Assembly (NCBI RefSeq): GCF_027891095.1
Contig: NZ_JAQIIO010000004.1
Span: 248,001-312,000, forward strand
DNA from: Aliiroseovarius salicola
Lineage (GTDB): Bacteria > Pseudomonadota > Alphaproteobacteria > Rhodobacterales > Rhodobacteraceae
Direction: 5' to 3'
Length of the DNA: 64,000 bases
Part shown: piece after piece, positions 9,901 through 18,876 of the stretch
Position numbering within the stretch: the stretch's first letter is position 1
Layout of the letters: each line of letters starts with the position of its first letter
Notes under the pieces: model-generated
Told to the model about the DNA's origin: nothing
Databases searched by the model: none
The model's input: only the letters and a program-made list of their open reading frames with translations
Position numbers and translations under genes: made by a program

Positions 9901-10854
9901 ATGCACCGCTTGTTGGAGTTCCTTAGGCCATTGTTTGCTGGCTTCTGCCACAACTTCACGCACTGTGGCGGCGGTGTCGATCAGGTTATAACCCTTGCGT
10001 TTGACCACCTGTAACGCAACTGTTGTCTGCCCGTTGAACCGTGCGGTCCCCGCCCGGTCTTCAAAGGTCAGGCGAATTGTGGCCAGATCCCCGAGCGTTA
10101 CAACGCTGTCGCCGTTGACCTTCACGGGCAACGCATAAATATCCTCAATCTCATCAAAGGAGGAGGGGATTTTGATGGCCGTTGAACCGGTGGCGGTGTT
10201 CACATTTCCTGCGGCAATCAGCTGGTTGTTGGATTTCACCACCTGAATAAGCTCGTCCGCCGTCACGTTATAAGCTTCAAGCCGAAGTGGGTCGATTTCC
10301 ACTTCGACCATTTCGTCACGGAAGCCAGCGAGTGGTGCTTCTAACACTGCATCTACAGCTTCCAACTGATCCTGAAGATCCTTTGCCACCCGGATCAGGG
10401 TACGTTCCGGTACGGACCCCGTGAGGCTCACGATGATGATCGGGAACTCTGAAAAGTTAATCTCGTTGATTGAGTATTTATCAAACCCGGATGGGAACTT
10501 GCCTTCCGCAGTATTCATGGCGTCGCGGACGTCAGCCATGACCTTGGTCTTGTCCCACCCGAACTCAAATTCCAGCGCCACGCCGGCATAGTTTTCGGCG
10601 GCGGTGCCCGACATGGTCTTAAGCCCATCAATATCGGCAAACTCGGTCTCCATCGTGCGCACAAGAAGTCGCTCGCTGTCCGCAGCTGAAATGCCGGGGA
10701 AGGGGACGGAAACAAAGAGGGCCGGGATCTCGATATCGGGTTCACCCTCCTTGGGAAGGCCAACATAGGCCAGCACCCCTGCCGTAATGGACAGGATCAC
10801 AAAGGCGATCACCATACGGGCGCGTGTGGCGGCCCAGTCGACTATGCCAATCAT
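6961..10854 (-). CDS. RND efflux transporter, inner-membrane pump
   Basis: 1297-residue proton-driven efflux pump of the AcrB superfamily, expected to work as a trimer with the adaptor encoded upstream and an outer-membrane channel encoded elsewhere. The N-terminal helix, the GEPDIEIPALFV motif and two large periplasmic loops are present. The TM4 proton-relay motif reads LVDGAIVVVEYAD, with one aspartate where AcrB has two. It is about 250 residues longer than usual: roughly residues 505-600 form an extra hydrophobic insert between TM6 and TM7, and the last 100 residues are an acidic, Pro/Lys-rich cytoplasmic tail. Substrate unknown. Its start overlaps the adaptor stop by four bases. Confidence 0.9.
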   Translation of the reverse strand: MIGIVDWAATRARMVIAFVILSITAGVLAYVGLPKEGEPDIEIPALFVSVPFPGISAADSERLLVRTMETEFADIDGLKTMSGTAAENYAGVALEFEFGWDKTKVMADVRDAMNTAEGKFPSGFDKYSINEINFSEFPIIIVSLTGSVPERTLIRVAKDLQDQLEAVDAVLEAPLAGFRDEMVEVEIDPLRLEAYNVTADELIQVVKSNNQLIAAGNVNTATGSTAIKIPSSFDEIEDIYALPVKVNGDSVVTLGDLATIRLTFEDRAGTARFNGQTTVALQVVKRKGYNLIDTAATVREVVAEASKQWPKELQQAVHVGTSNDQSFVVNSMVKQLEGSVITAIALVMIVVLAALGIRSALLVGFAIPTSFLLTFALFGVLDVTISNIVMFGLILAVGMLVDGAIVVVEYADKKIREGIGPMQAYTMAAKRMFWPIVSSTATTLCAFLPMLFWPGIPGQFMGWLPKTLIFVLSASLLVALVYLPVVGGVTGRFERWFQERSEAIAEMHWLTHLMLFPIGIAGLVLGAFGAQFGFSTAGTMIEAMDQTQILRSVIPNLIGAFGFGGLGLAIVGIALVSLFALIFATSALFARLRHGFATLKSRAFPRKESHVAAGRHRTPLGHLIHAIAANPIMPLVVIGFVFTLVGTVFVYFSNNNKGVEFFTDSEPEQAIVFIRARGNLSIEEKDAMVAKAERVALGTKGVESVFAFAGDGGLNQNTGGASGPRDTIGQLQLELVAWADRPSIEKDIKLLGFLPFTSTEIDPEYDGDFVMTKLEERLGVLPGIRFEVLNLNRGPASAKPVHLRLKGDDWTTLRAAAQTAVAKFNETLGLTLIEDTLPLPGIDWRLNVDVENAGRYGTNVATVGGMVQLITNGILLDTMRVNSSDEEIEIRVRLPEDQRLLSTLDTLKLRTPTGLVPLSNFVTREPVPSLAQIDRVDQSRYYDVKAGVESDLVKLVSDDGSEKIVTSSEADTAAANNPSLTRIVVTPAERIAAIDAWIQEVGLPAGVTYEWTGDQEDEAESQAFLGQAFTGALFLMFIILLAQFNSFYNSVLVLLAVVLSTTGVLIGMMVMGQPFSIIMTGTGIVALAGIVVNNNIVLIDTYQDYSRYMPAVEAITRTAEARIRPVLLTTITTMAGLAPMMFGLSLNFAEGGYSIDSPTALWWKQLATAVVFGLGIATVLTLVFTPSMLALRVWLSAGAYRSFSGLRALTHRDGKASRDAALHKAARKTNLDDLIWEEMEDESTALPETGDTSTSVDDIKPVLEPAPEPTTSPDNQASGKPEAKVSKPKGKPRDAAE

Positions 10855-12083
10855 GCGTCCGGTTCCTGCATTGTCACATCCACGAGCACATCATCTGTTA
10901 CATAGTGATGTCCGATCACGATCACTTTGGCCTCGTCTGCCAGGCCCGTAACCCAAACGCCCTCGCGGCTATCACGAACCATCTCTACCGGGGCAAATCC
11001 TGCGCGCCCGTTTTCAGTCACGATGCGCACGCCCAGACGACCTTCATCATCAAGTGTCAGGGCGCTTTGCGGCAATAGATGGGCTTGGCGACCGGCAGAG
11101 GCGATTGCAATTTCAACCGTGCGGCCTTCGCGCAATCCACGGTCGCTGTTATCCGCTTCCACTTCCACACGGAACGTGCGGGTGTTCGGATCAGAGCTGT
11201 CAGCAATATAGGTCACCAGCCCGGTGATTTCCTCTCCGTTTGCAAGACGTGCCTGCACCGTTGCACCTACAGCAACAAAGTCAACCATCAGTTCCGGCAC
11301 AAATCCTACCAAACGTATCGGGTTGAGCTGAATGAGCGTGGCGCATTCCGCACCAGGCTGGAGCAGAGAGCCCAATTCCGCACTATCGCTTTCCAGAATG
11401 CCATCAAGCGGGGCGGTGATCTCGATCCGCTCTAACTCTCGTTGTGCAGTGGCGACCGCCGATTCGGCAGATTGAATGGCCGCGGAAGAGGTCGAGGCAC
11501 CAGATTGCGCAGCAATCACACCAGCCCGGGCTGCTTCAACCGAAGCACGGGCATTGGCGACACGGGAATCCGACGCAAATCCGCCTTCGGACAGCTTTTC
11601 AGCCGCATTCAGATTGATCAGAGCTTCATCCAGCCGGGCCTTCGCTTCGATGACACGGGCTTCGGCTTCGGGTTCGCGGGCGCGTGCTTCAGCCAATCGC
11701 GCCGAAGCTTCTGCAAGACCAGCTTCGCGCGTACCCTGATCAAGATGGCACAGAATGTCTCCGGTCTTGACCAGTCCCCCTTTGTTCAATCGGTTTGAAG
11801 TCACTTGACCTGATGTCTCTGATCGGATGACCACCCTGCGCGATGCTTCGGTGCGGCCCCGAACCAGAACTGCGCCTTCAATTTGGCGCGCCTGAGAGTG
11901 TATGGCGACAACTGAAACGCCAGCGTCATTTCCAACATCCGAATTTGCTGCTGGTCGTTCCACAGCTTCATTTTGCTCAGCGGGGCTTGTTCCCAGCCCC
12001 TCTAGCAGCGCTTCGCGCTGGAAGATCACCAAGTAAAGCAAACAAATAACGGTGACGGCTGCTAAAATCGGGAATAGGCGCAT
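10851..12083 (-). CDS. RND efflux periplasmic adaptor (HlyD/MFP family)
   Basis: 410-residue membrane-fusion protein linking the RND pump to an outer-membrane channel. A single N-terminal membrane anchor (residues 4-23, no lipobox cysteine) is followed by the barrel-sandwich half motif VRGRTEASRRVVIRSETSG, a long alpha-helical hairpin rich in Ala/Glu (about residues 115-205), the second half motif (APLDGILES) and the beta-barrel domain. It is the first gene of a two-gene operon, with the pump start overlapping its stop. The divergent 230-base gap to the yfgM-like gene must hold promoters for both directions. Confidence 0.9.
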   Translation of the reverse strand: MRLFPILAAVTVICLLYLVIFQREALLEGLGTSPAEQNEAVERPAANSDVGNDAGVSVVAIHSQARQIEGAVLVRGRTEASRRVVIRSETSGQVTSNRLNKGGLVKTGDILCHLDQGTREAGLAEASARLAEARAREPEAEARVIEAKARLDEALINLNAAEKLSEGGFASDSRVANARASVEAARAGVIAAQSGASTSSAAIQSAESAVATAQRELERIEITAPLDGILESDSAELGSLLQPGAECATLIQLNPIRLVGFVPELMVDFVAVGATVQARLANGEEITGLVTYIADSSDPNTRTFRVEVEADNSDRGLREGRTVEIAIASAGRQAHLLPQSALTLDDEGRLGVRIVTENGRAGFAPVEMVRDSREGVWVTGLADEAKVIVIGHHYVTDDVLVDVTMQEPDA

Positions 12084-12315
12084 TTGCGATCCTGTCGGTA
12101 TGTTCTGAATAAAACTGGTTTTAGCCAGAAGATAGGCATGGCGAGGAACCGGGACAAGCGGGATAGATTTTTTTGTTGATATTTCAATAGGAGAACGGAC
12201 CGATCAATTCGCAATCCGACAGTGCAGAGATTTGTTGCACGCCCTTGGCAATTCTCTCGCTTTGAGGCAAAAGAAGGCAAGACCAAGCACAATATATGCG
12301 CAGAGGACCAACACA

Positions 12316-12948
12316 GTGAGCAATCCAGAAACTTTCATCGATGAAGTGACCGAAGAGGTCCGTCGCGACAAGCTTTATGCGATGATGCGCAAATACGGCT
12401 GGATTGCCGTCGCACTTGTGATCCTGTTGGTTGGCGGTGCAACCTATAATGAATGGTCAAAAGCAAAGGCTCAGGCCGAAGCCAAGGCTCTTGGTGATGC
12501 CATTCTTGCGGCTGAAGAGTTGGACGATACCGCGGCAAGCGCTGCGGCGCTGCAAAACATTCAAGCCGAAGGCGATGTTCAGGCGGTTCTTGGGCTTTTG
12601 GTCGCAGAGAAAGGCACGGACACTGATGCTCTGGCTGCGATTGCAGATAATGAGGCGCTTCCCAAAGTGTATCGAGATCTTGCCGCGTTGAAGCTGGTCA
12701 TGTCGGCAGGTCGTGATCTGAGTGCAGAAGAGGCGGCCGACAGGCTTGCCCCGTTGCTGGTCGCTGGTGCCCCATTCCGGGTACTCGCTGAAGAACAAAT
12801 GGCCCTTGTTGAACTGGGGCAGGGCGAAACAGCCGCAGCAATTTCCCGCCTTCAGGCCCTGCTAAATGACGAAGAAGCTTCACGGGCCTTGCGCCAACGA
12901 GCAACACAGTTGATTGTAGCTTTGGGCGCAGAGCCGGAAACGGCCTGA
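12316..12948 (+). CDS. YfgM-like TPR protein with N-terminal membrane anchor
   Basis: 210-residue protein with a cytoplasmic N-terminus, one membrane helix (YGWIAVALVILLVGGATY) and a periplasmic tetratricopeptide-type domain. In enterobacteria YfgM attaches to the SecYEG translocon with PpiD and acts as a periplasmic chaperone; the same role is inferred here. The start is a GTG at 12316 preceded by AGAGGA; the upstream frame lacks coding character. The following order, bamB-like then der, matches the enterobacterial yfgM-bamB-der cluster, which supports the call. Confidence 0.85.
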   Translation: MSNPETFIDEVTEEVRRDKLYAMMRKYGWIAVALVILLVGGATYNEWSKAKAQAEAKALGDAILAAEELDDTAASAAALQNIQAEGDVQAVLGLLVAEKGTDTDALAAIADNEALPKVYRDLAALKLVMSAGRDLSAEEAADRLAPLLVAGAPFRVLAEEQMALVELGQGETAAAISRLQALLNDEEASRALRQRATQLIVALGAEPETA

Positions 12949-13021
12949 TCCAGTTGACCTTGCTGAATATTTCGGGCGGGGTAATCATTGAGAACAAAAC
13001 CGTTGGTGTGGGGGATATAGG

Positions 13022-14368
13022 GTGAAGTTGAGAACGAGCACCGGGATAGTGGTTGCCTTGGGGGTATTGGCCGCATGTTCACAACCAGAGTATATTCTGC
13101 CCGGCAAGCGCGAGGAATTGCGCAGCCTGAACCCACAAACGGCTGATGAAACCGAGATTGCAGCCGCCGCCGATGCGGCTGCTGCAGAGGTCGTAAACCA
13201 AACGATTCCAATCACTCTGCCCCAACAGGTCAACCATTCCTCCTGGACCCATATCGGCGGCAATGTGACCCATCAGGTGCAACATCCGGCATTTGGCCAC
13301 ACTCCCAGCCTGATCTGGACAGCAGACATCGGCCAAGGCAATGACCGGAAACACCGGATTACCGCCGAACCGGTTGTGGCAGACGGGCGCATATACACGC
13401 TTGATAGCCGCGCGCAGGTTGTGGCGACGTCAACCAGCGGACAGACGCTCTGGTCTCGTAATCTGACCCCTGCAAGCGACAATTCAGATGATGCGTCGGG
13501 CGGAGGTTTGGCAATTTCTGGTGGGCAGCTTTTTGTCACATCGGCATTCGGCACGCTGACCGCGCTGGATGCATCTAGCGGCGCTGTGCAGTGGCAGCAG
13601 AAACTGGAAGCGCCAGCGACCGGTGCCCCCTCCGTGCGTGATGGGATTGTTTATGTCAGCAGCAAAGACAATATCGCCTGGGGCGTGGACGCGTCCGACG
13701 GCAAGGTGCGCTGGCAGCTGACTGGTACCCCAAGTCCGGATGGCGTTGTTGGGGTGTCCAGCCCAGCCATTACCGAACGGCTCGCGATTGTCCCCTTTAC
13801 CTCCGGAGAGTTGGTCGGCGCGTTGCGTAAAGGTGGGGTGCGGACCTGGACGGCTCTTGTAACCGGTGAACGCCCCGGTCGTGCCTATTCGATCGTGACG
13901 GATATCACCGGTGAACCTGTGGTGAAAGATGACGTCATCTACACTGGCAATCCTGTGGGGCGTACCGTTGCGCTCTCTATGTCGGGTGAACGGATCTGGA
14001 CCGCAGATGAAGGCGCAACGTCTCCGGTTTGGGTCAGCGGCGGTTCGGTGTTCTTGATCTCGGACGAAGCCAGGCTGGTACGGCTCGATGAAAAGACCGG
14101 GGACCGGATTTGGTCCGTTGAGCTGCCATATTTCACCAAGGAAAAAGCAAAGCGTCGCAAAGCGATTTACGCAAATTATGGACCGGTTCTGGCGGGTGGA
14201 AATCTATGGGTGACTTCATCTGACGGGGTCATGCGTGGCTTTGATCCGAAAGACGGTAGCCTTGTCGCAAATACCGAATTGCCGGGCGGAGCCGCCACAC
14301 GTCCTGCAATTGTGAACGGCGTCGCCTATGTGGTGTCTCGCGATGGCAAACTTCTGGCTTTGCGCTGA
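13022..14368 (+). CDS. bamB: BamB-like outer-membrane assembly lipoprotein (PQQ-type beta propeller)
   Basis: 448-residue lipoprotein: signal peptide with lipobox LAAC (Cys19), then an eight-bladed propeller made of repeats such as GKVRWQLTGTPSPDGV, GERIWTADEGATSPVW and GDRIWSVELPYF. BamB belongs to the BAM complex that inserts beta-barrel proteins into the outer membrane. A GTG start at 13022 gives the best signal peptide; the ribosome site is weak. It sits between the yfgM-like gene and der, as in enterobacteria. The N-terminal Ala/Glu-rich stretch of about 40 residues after the lipid anchor is probably a flexible spacer. Confidence 0.88.
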   Translation: MKLRTSTGIVVALGVLAACSQPEYILPGKREELRSLNPQTADETEIAAAADAAAAEVVNQTIPITLPQQVNHSSWTHIGGNVTHQVQHPAFGHTPSLIWTADIGQGNDRKHRITAEPVVADGRIYTLDSRAQVVATSTSGQTLWSRNLTPASDNSDDASGGGLAISGGQLFVTSAFGTLTALDASSGAVQWQQKLEAPATGAPSVRDGIVYVSSKDNIAWGVDASDGKVRWQLTGTPSPDGVVGVSSPAITERLAIVPFTSGELVGALRKGGVRTWTALVTGERPGRAYSIVTDITGEPVVKDDVIYTGNPVGRTVALSMSGERIWTADEGATSPVWVSGGSVFLISDEARLVRLDEKTGDRIWSVELPYFTKEKAKRRKAIYANYGPVLAGGNLWVTSSDGVMRGFDPKDGSLVANTELPGGAATRPAIVNGVAYVVSRDGKLLALR

Positions 14369-14415
14369 CAGAAAAACCGTGTATGCGGGGCGCTTGATGT
14401 GACCCGGAGTCCGAT

Positions 14416-15876
14416 ATGAGCTTTACCCTCGCCATTGTGGGCCGCCCGAATGTGGGCAAATCCACCCTGTTCAACCGCCTGGTTGGCAAGCGCCTCGCGC
14501 TGGTTGATGACCAGCCAGGCGTGACGCGTGACCTGCGCGAAGGCGAAGCGCGGCTGGGTGATCTGCGCTTTACCGTGATTGACACGGCAGGGCTTGAAGA
14601 AGCGACTGATGAAAGCCTTCAAGGTCGGATGCGCCGCCTGACGGAACGTGCCGTGGAAATGGCCGATGCCTGTCTCTTTATTGTGGATGCGCGATCTGGG
14701 CTTCTGCCCGCAGATGAGGTCTTTGCTGACATCCTGCGCCGCAAGAACGCTCATGTAATCCTTGCCGCCAACAAGGCCGAAGGCAAAGCTGCGGACGCTG
14801 GATACTTCGAAGCGTTCGCGCTGGGTTTAGGCGAGCCGATCCGAATGTCGGGAGAGCACGGCGAAGGCATGGGGGATCTCATGCTTGCACTTGATCCTAT
14901 CGCCAAAGAATTCGAAACTCGCGCTTCTGAAACCGCACCTGAGACCGATGTGGACATCGTCGAGGGCGAAGAGGACGAAGGACCGCGTACGCCCACCGCA
15001 GACAAGCCTCTGCAGGTGGCTGTGATTGGTCGACCGAACGCAGGTAAATCCACTCTGATCAACCAGTTGATAGGCGAGGAACGACTGCTCACCGGTCCAG
15101 AGGCCGGGATCACAAGAGACTCCATCTCTCTCCGGTTCGACTGGGGCGGTGTGCCCACTCGGATTTTCGACACCGCGGGCATGCGCAAGCGCGCTAAAGT
15201 TCAGGAAAAGGTCGAAAAGCTTTCGGTATCAGACGGGCTGCGGGCTGTGAAATTTGCCGAAGTTGTCGTTGTTCTTCTGGATGCGGCAATCCCGTTTGAG
15301 CAACAGGATCTGCGCATTGCCGACCTCGCCGAACGTGAAGGGCGTGCAGTTGTCGTCGCGGTGAATAAATGGGATGCCGAAGGTGAAAAACAGGCCAAGC
15401 TCAAGGAGCTGAAAGAGGCATTTACGCGGTTACTGCCACAGCTGCGCGGAGCACCTTTGGTGACGATCTCGGCCAAAACCGGCAAGGGGATGGACAGATT
15501 GCAGGCTGCGGTTATGCGTGCCCATGAAGTCTGGAACCGCCGGATCAAGACGTCACACCTCAATGGCTGGCTCAGTGAAATGATCGAGGCCCACCCGCCT
15601 CCCGCACCGGGTGGTCGCCGGATCAAACTGCGTTACATGACTCAAGTAAAGGCCCGCCCACCTGCGTTTGTCGTGATGTGCTCGCATCCAGACAAACTAC
15701 CGGAAAGCTACACCCGCTATCTGGTCAACGGTCTGCGCGAAGATTTTGACATGCCCGGCACGCCAATCCGATTGACCATGCGCGGGCAAGGGGACAAGAA
15801 CCCTTATAAGAACCGCAAGAAATCCACTCCCAGCCGTTTGCGAAAACACCTGGGCAAGGGCCGCGCAGACGAGTAA
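14416..15876 (+). CDS. der: Ribosome assembly GTPase Der (EngA)
   Basis: 486-residue essential GTPase needed for 50S subunit maturation. It has the diagnostic tandem GTPase domains, with P-loops GRPNVGKST (residues 9-17) and GRPNAGKST (near 205), switch motifs DTAGLE and DTAGMRKR, and the NKWDAEGE specificity motif. A C-terminal KH-like domain follows, ending in a basic stretch. An acidic linker ([11 protein letters not shown]) joins the two G domains. It is last in a three-gene run and is followed by a clear terminator. Confidence 0.97.
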   Translation: MSFTLAIVGRPNVGKSTLFNRLVGKRLALVDDQPGVTRDLREGEARLGDLRFTVIDTAGLEEATDESLQGRMRRLTERAVEMADACLFIVDARSGLLPADEVFADILRRKNAHVILAANKAEGKAADAGYFEAFALGLGEPIRMSGEHGEGMGDLMLALDPIAKEFETRASETAPETDVDIVEGEEDEGPRTPTADKPLQVAVIGRPNAGKSTLINQLIGEERLLTGPEAGITRDSISLRFDWGGVPTRIFDTAGMRKRAKVQEKVEKLSVSDGLRAVKFAEVVVVLLDAAIPFEQQDLRIADLAEREGRAVVVAVNKWDAEGEKQAKLKELKEAFTRLLPQLRGAPLVTISAKTGKGMDRLQAAVMRAHEVWNRRIKTSHLNGWLSEMIEAHPPPAPGGRRIKLRYMTQVKARPPAFVVMCSHPDKLPESYTRYLVNGLREDFDMPGTPIRLTMRGQGDKNPYKNRKKSTPSRLRKHLGKGRADE

Positions 15877-15911
15877 TCGCACCTGCGGATGACTTAAGAA
15901 GATGACATAAG

Positions 15912-15948
15912 AAAAAGAGGCGCGCTCACCAGCCCGCCTCTTTTTTCT
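15912..15948 (+). terminator. Terminator after der
   Basis: Stem AGAGGCG/CGCCTCT flanked by an A run and a T run, so it can act on either strand; it lies 40 bases past the der stop. Confidence 0.85.
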
Positions 15949-16014
15949 TACTCAAAATACCTCGGGGTGAGGCTGAAGGCCGAGGGGCAGCACCCCTCTC
16001 ATTCTGGCCGAATA
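15944..16014 (-). repeat. Roseobacter-type GC-rich palindromic repeat, intergenic copy
   Basis: Read on the minus strand this gives GAGGGGTGCTGCCCCTC, then a short arm, then CACCCCGAGGTATTTTGAG and an A-rich tail. The same pattern (G-run, GCTGCCCC, C-run, GGNATATTT, A-rich end) recurs at 32748-32815 inside a coding region. The convergent der and nlpD-like genes flank it. Confidence 0.7.
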
Positions 16015-16022
16015 TCAAAACG

Positions 16023-17180
16023 TCAGTTCAGATAGGGCATCGGGTCGACAGGATCAGTGCCATTAAAGACGAGGAACTGAATGGCGTTATATTGGTTTTT
16101 TGTCGCCTTCGCGATCGGCTGCCCGCGCTTCACTTTCTGTCCTTTGGAAACAGATATCCCTTCGATGAAGCTATATGCCGTCTGAGTGTTGTTGCCATGG
16201 TCGATCACAACAATTTCTTCGCCCTCAACATCTTTGGACACAAGGCGAACAGTTCCAGCAGCCGCCGCTTTGACCGCCGCGCCGGGTTTGGCTGCAATCA
16301 GGATATATCCCGCCTTGTCGGCGTCAAATAGGCTGGTGATCTTTCCTGAGACAGGCAGGGACATTCGGGCGCTGGACGCGGTCGTGCGCTCACCATTCAA
16401 TTCAGGAGAAGCAGGCGCGGTTGCAGGTTTTACAGCCGAGGGTTTTTCATCGGGCAGAGGTTGTGCGGCAGATGGTGGCGTGGGCGTGGTGCTCCCTTCT
16501 CCGGGGCGGCTGACTGATGTTGTCGCGGCCTTCGCGACTTTGACGGGGATCAGAAGATGTTGCCCCTCACGAACCGCCAGTTCGGCTCCGAGCCCATTCC
16601 AATCGGCAAGAGATCGGACCGAGACACCGTAAAGACGTGCAATGGAATATGCAGTTTCTCCGCGCTCGACCCGGTGGCGCAATGGCTCCTCACCCGAGGT
16701 CACGGATTTCCGTGTGCTATCTGTTGGACGGGTGGCCGGAGCGCGGTCAATCGCGTCTCCCGCGAGGGTTTGGATGTCAATTTCCCCGCCGGGTGTAATT
16801 GGTCCGCTGGAAGGTTCCTGGACTCGGCGTGGCAATGCCAGAAGTTCATCCCGACGCAGGGGAGTGTCAGCGGCAATTCCATTGTAACGCGCCAGTTCGG
16901 CAGCAGGGATGCCTAAGCGGTTGGCGACATCTGCAACGGAATCTCCTCGCCGCGCCAATGCCACCTGATAGGTCGGATAGGATATGACCCCGCGTGCGTC
17001 TGGCGAGGGTCGGTTTGCCGTTTGCACATTTTGCACAGCTTGTGTGGTGGATAACCCACCATGCTGTGGGCGCATGTCGAAATCAAATCCGTCCGTGCAG
17101 GCCGACAGCGCGGCTGCGGTTACAAGAAGGGGAATGCCACGCATGAGCGTCTTGTGGCGCCGCGTCATAGCTCTTGTCAT
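16023..17180 (-). CDS. NlpD-like lipoprotein: two LysM domains and degenerate LytM/M23 domain
   Basis: 385-residue outer-membrane lipoprotein (lipobox LSAC, Cys28). Two LysM domains (about residues 65-110 and 170-215, the second HRVERGETAYSIARLYGV) bind peptidoglycan. The C-terminal M23/LytM fold lacks the zinc ligands: the HxxxD stretch is replaced by DADKAGYILIA and the HxH by AIQFLVF. That matches NlpD/EnvC proteins, which activate cell-wall amidases rather than cut. I chose the ATG at 17180 because GAGGAC lies upstream; another ATG at 17144 would still give a valid signal. It follows surE and pcm, as nlpD does in enterobacteria. Confidence 0.88.
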   Translation of the reverse strand: MTRAMTRRHKTLMRGIPLLVTAAALSACTDGFDFDMRPQHGGLSTTQAVQNVQTANRPSPDARGVISYPTYQVALARRGDSVADVANRLGIPAAELARYNGIAADTPLRRDELLALPRRVQEPSSGPITPGGEIDIQTLAGDAIDRAPATRPTDSTRKSVTSGEEPLRHRVERGETAYSIARLYGVSVRSLADWNGLGAELAVREGQHLLIPVKVAKAATTSVSRPGEGSTTPTPPSAAQPLPDEKPSAVKPATAPASPELNGERTTASSARMSLPVSGKITSLFDADKAGYILIAAKPGAAVKAAAAGTVRLVSKDVEGEEIVVIDHGNNTQTAYSFIEGISVSKGQKVKRGQPIAKATKNQYNAIQFLVFNGTDPVDPMPYLN

Positions 17181-17324
17181 TGCTCGTGTCCTCAATCCAC
17201 GGCCTGTCCTCAGACCGGTTGTTATTTGGCGCCCGTTATGGGCCATTGGCGAAGTCTCTGTCGGACCTTTCCGCCCCGGTTCGGCTGTTCCGAACCCTTG
17301 GTACCCCTTAGAGGGGTGGCTTTG

Positions 17325-17981
17325 TTATTCCTGCCCCAACCCTTCCAACAGGGGCACGAAACGCACCGGCAATAGCTCATCGTATTCAAATCCTTCCTGG
17401 CTGCGCGTCACCTTGATCAGGCTTTGAACAGCATCGGACTGACCTACCGGTACAATCATGATACCGCCGATTGCGAGTTGCGCCAAGAGGGGGCTGGGCG
17501 GGTCTTCGGCTGCGGCGGTGACGATGATGCGGTCGAACGGGGCCTGATCCGGAAGTCCACGTGATCCATCTCCGACAATGGCAGTGATATTGTGCAGATC
17601 CAGTGCCTCAAAAATCTGGCGTGCCTCATGCACAAGGCGACGATGGCGATCAATGGTATAGACACGCCGGGCAAGTCGCGACAGGATCGCTGCCTGATAT
17701 CCGGAGCCGGTGCCAAGCTCGAGCACTTTATCCCGGGGACTGATCTGTGCCGCCTGGGTCATCAATCCAACAACAGATGGCTGCGAAATGGTCTGCCCAC
17801 AGGCAATCGGCAGCGGCATATCTTCATAGGCGCGCTCAGAGAAAACGCCACGTACAAACATGCCACGGTCGATTTCTTCCATGGCAGTCAGTACACGCGG
17901 GTCCGTGACCCCGCGCGATCGCAGGGTGAACAGGAACTGCATCTTGCGTTCTGCATCCATGCCGTTCCCCGCAGGCGTCAT
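17325..17981 (-). CDS. pcm: Protein-L-isoaspartate O-methyltransferase
   Basis: 218-residue SAM-dependent enzyme that methylates isoaspartyl residues in aged proteins, starting their repair. The SAM-binding motif [14 protein letters not shown], the preceding [15 protein letters not shown] segment and the post-I motif VYTIDRH are all canonical. The start overlaps the surE stop by four bases (ATGA), so it is translationally coupled. The order surE-pcm-nlpD is widely conserved in proteobacteria. Confidence 0.96.
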   Translation of the reverse strand: MTPAGNGMDAERKMQFLFTLRSRGVTDPRVLTAMEEIDRGMFVRGVFSERAYEDMPLPIACGQTISQPSVVGLMTQAAQISPRDKVLELGTGSGYQAAILSRLARRVYTIDRHRRLVHEARQIFEALDLHNITAIVGDGSRGLPDQAPFDRIIVTAAAEDPPSPLLAQLAIGGIMIVPVGQSDAVQSLIKVTRSQEGFEYDELLPVRFVPLLEGLGQE

Positions 17982-18763
17982 GAAAAAATCTCCGTGGTCT
18001 GAGCAAGGTGATCATGGGCCGTCAGGTCAGCGCGCATCGGCGTGACCGACACATAGCCAGCAAGATTTTCGGTCACATCCATTCCGGGCTCAGAGGGGGT
18101 GGCCTGCGGCCCACCTTTGATCCAGAGGAATTGCCTGCCGGAAGGACTTTGATGCGGTTCAGCTGAGAAAATGGCATCATGCCGCCAACCTTGGGGTGTG
18201 GCTTTCACTCCACGCACTTTATCTGCCCCTACAGGTGGAAAATTCACATTGTAGAAGACTTTGTAATTTTTGCCTTCGTCCCATGGCCCTTTATCCAGAA
18301 GCTTGCGTACGATCCCGGTGCCATGCGCGGCGGCGGCCTCAAATACACTGTCCAAATTCTTTGTGCCCATACCCATATACTGGCTGAGTGCAATCGCTGG
18401 CAGGCCCTGAAGCGCAGCTTCCATCGCGGCACCCAAGGTCCCAGAATAAAGCGCGTTTTCTGCTGAGTTATTCCCCCGGTTTACGCCCGAGATCACCAGA
18501 TCCGGGCGTTCGGGCAACACGTGGTGCAATGCCGTAAGAACACAGTCTGCCGGGCTGCCTTCCGCCGCAAACCGACGCTCGTCCTGCTGGGCGACCATGA
18601 AGGGATGCGTGTAGGAAATGCAGTGTCCGACGCCGGATTGTTCAAAAGCAGGGGCAACGGTCCAAACTTCGCCACCCGGGCCTGCAATCTCTGCAGCGAT
18701 GGCTTCGGCCACTTTCAGGCCGGGTGCGTTGATCCCGTCGTCATTGGTGATGAGAATGCGCAT
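17978..18763 (-). CDS. surE: 5'/3'-nucleotidase SurE
   Basis: 261-residue metal-dependent nucleotidase that dephosphorylates nucleoside monophosphates under stress. The N-terminal [13 protein letters not shown] holds the metal-binding Asp pair, and [18 protein letters not shown] supplies the second metal-site Asn and the active-site loop. It heads the surE-pcm pair and overlaps pcm. The hairpin at 18792-18815 lies just upstream and separates it from the SDR gene. Confidence 0.96.
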   Translation of the reverse strand: MRILITNDDGINAPGLKVAEAIAAEIAGPGGEVWTVAPAFEQSGVGHCISYTHPFMVAQQDERRFAAEGSPADCVLTALHHVLPERPDLVISGVNRGNNSAENALYSGTLGAAMEAALQGLPAIALSQYMGMGTKNLDSVFEAAAAHGTGIVRKLLDKGPWDEGKNYKVFYNVNFPPVGADKVRGVKATPQGWRHDAIFSAEPHQSPSGRQFLWIKGGPQATPSEPGMDVTENLAGYVSVTPMRADLTAHDHLAQTTEIFS

Positions 18764-18791
18764 ACCGTCCCCGTTTTGCCATGAAATCTAT

Positions 18792-18815
18792 GCCTGCCCC
18801 CTGAATAGGGCAGGC
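18792..18815 (-). terminator. Hairpin between SDR gene and surE
   Basis: Perfect eight-base stem GCCTGCCC/GGGCAGGC with an eight-base loop. It lacks a T run, so termination is uncertain; it could also act as an mRNA-end stabiliser for the SDR transcript. Confidence 0.5.
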
Positions 18816-18876
18816 GGTGAAAAGCGGCAATTGTTTTCAAAGGGCGGGTTGGGAACTGTGCCCCGGAAGACTCAGG

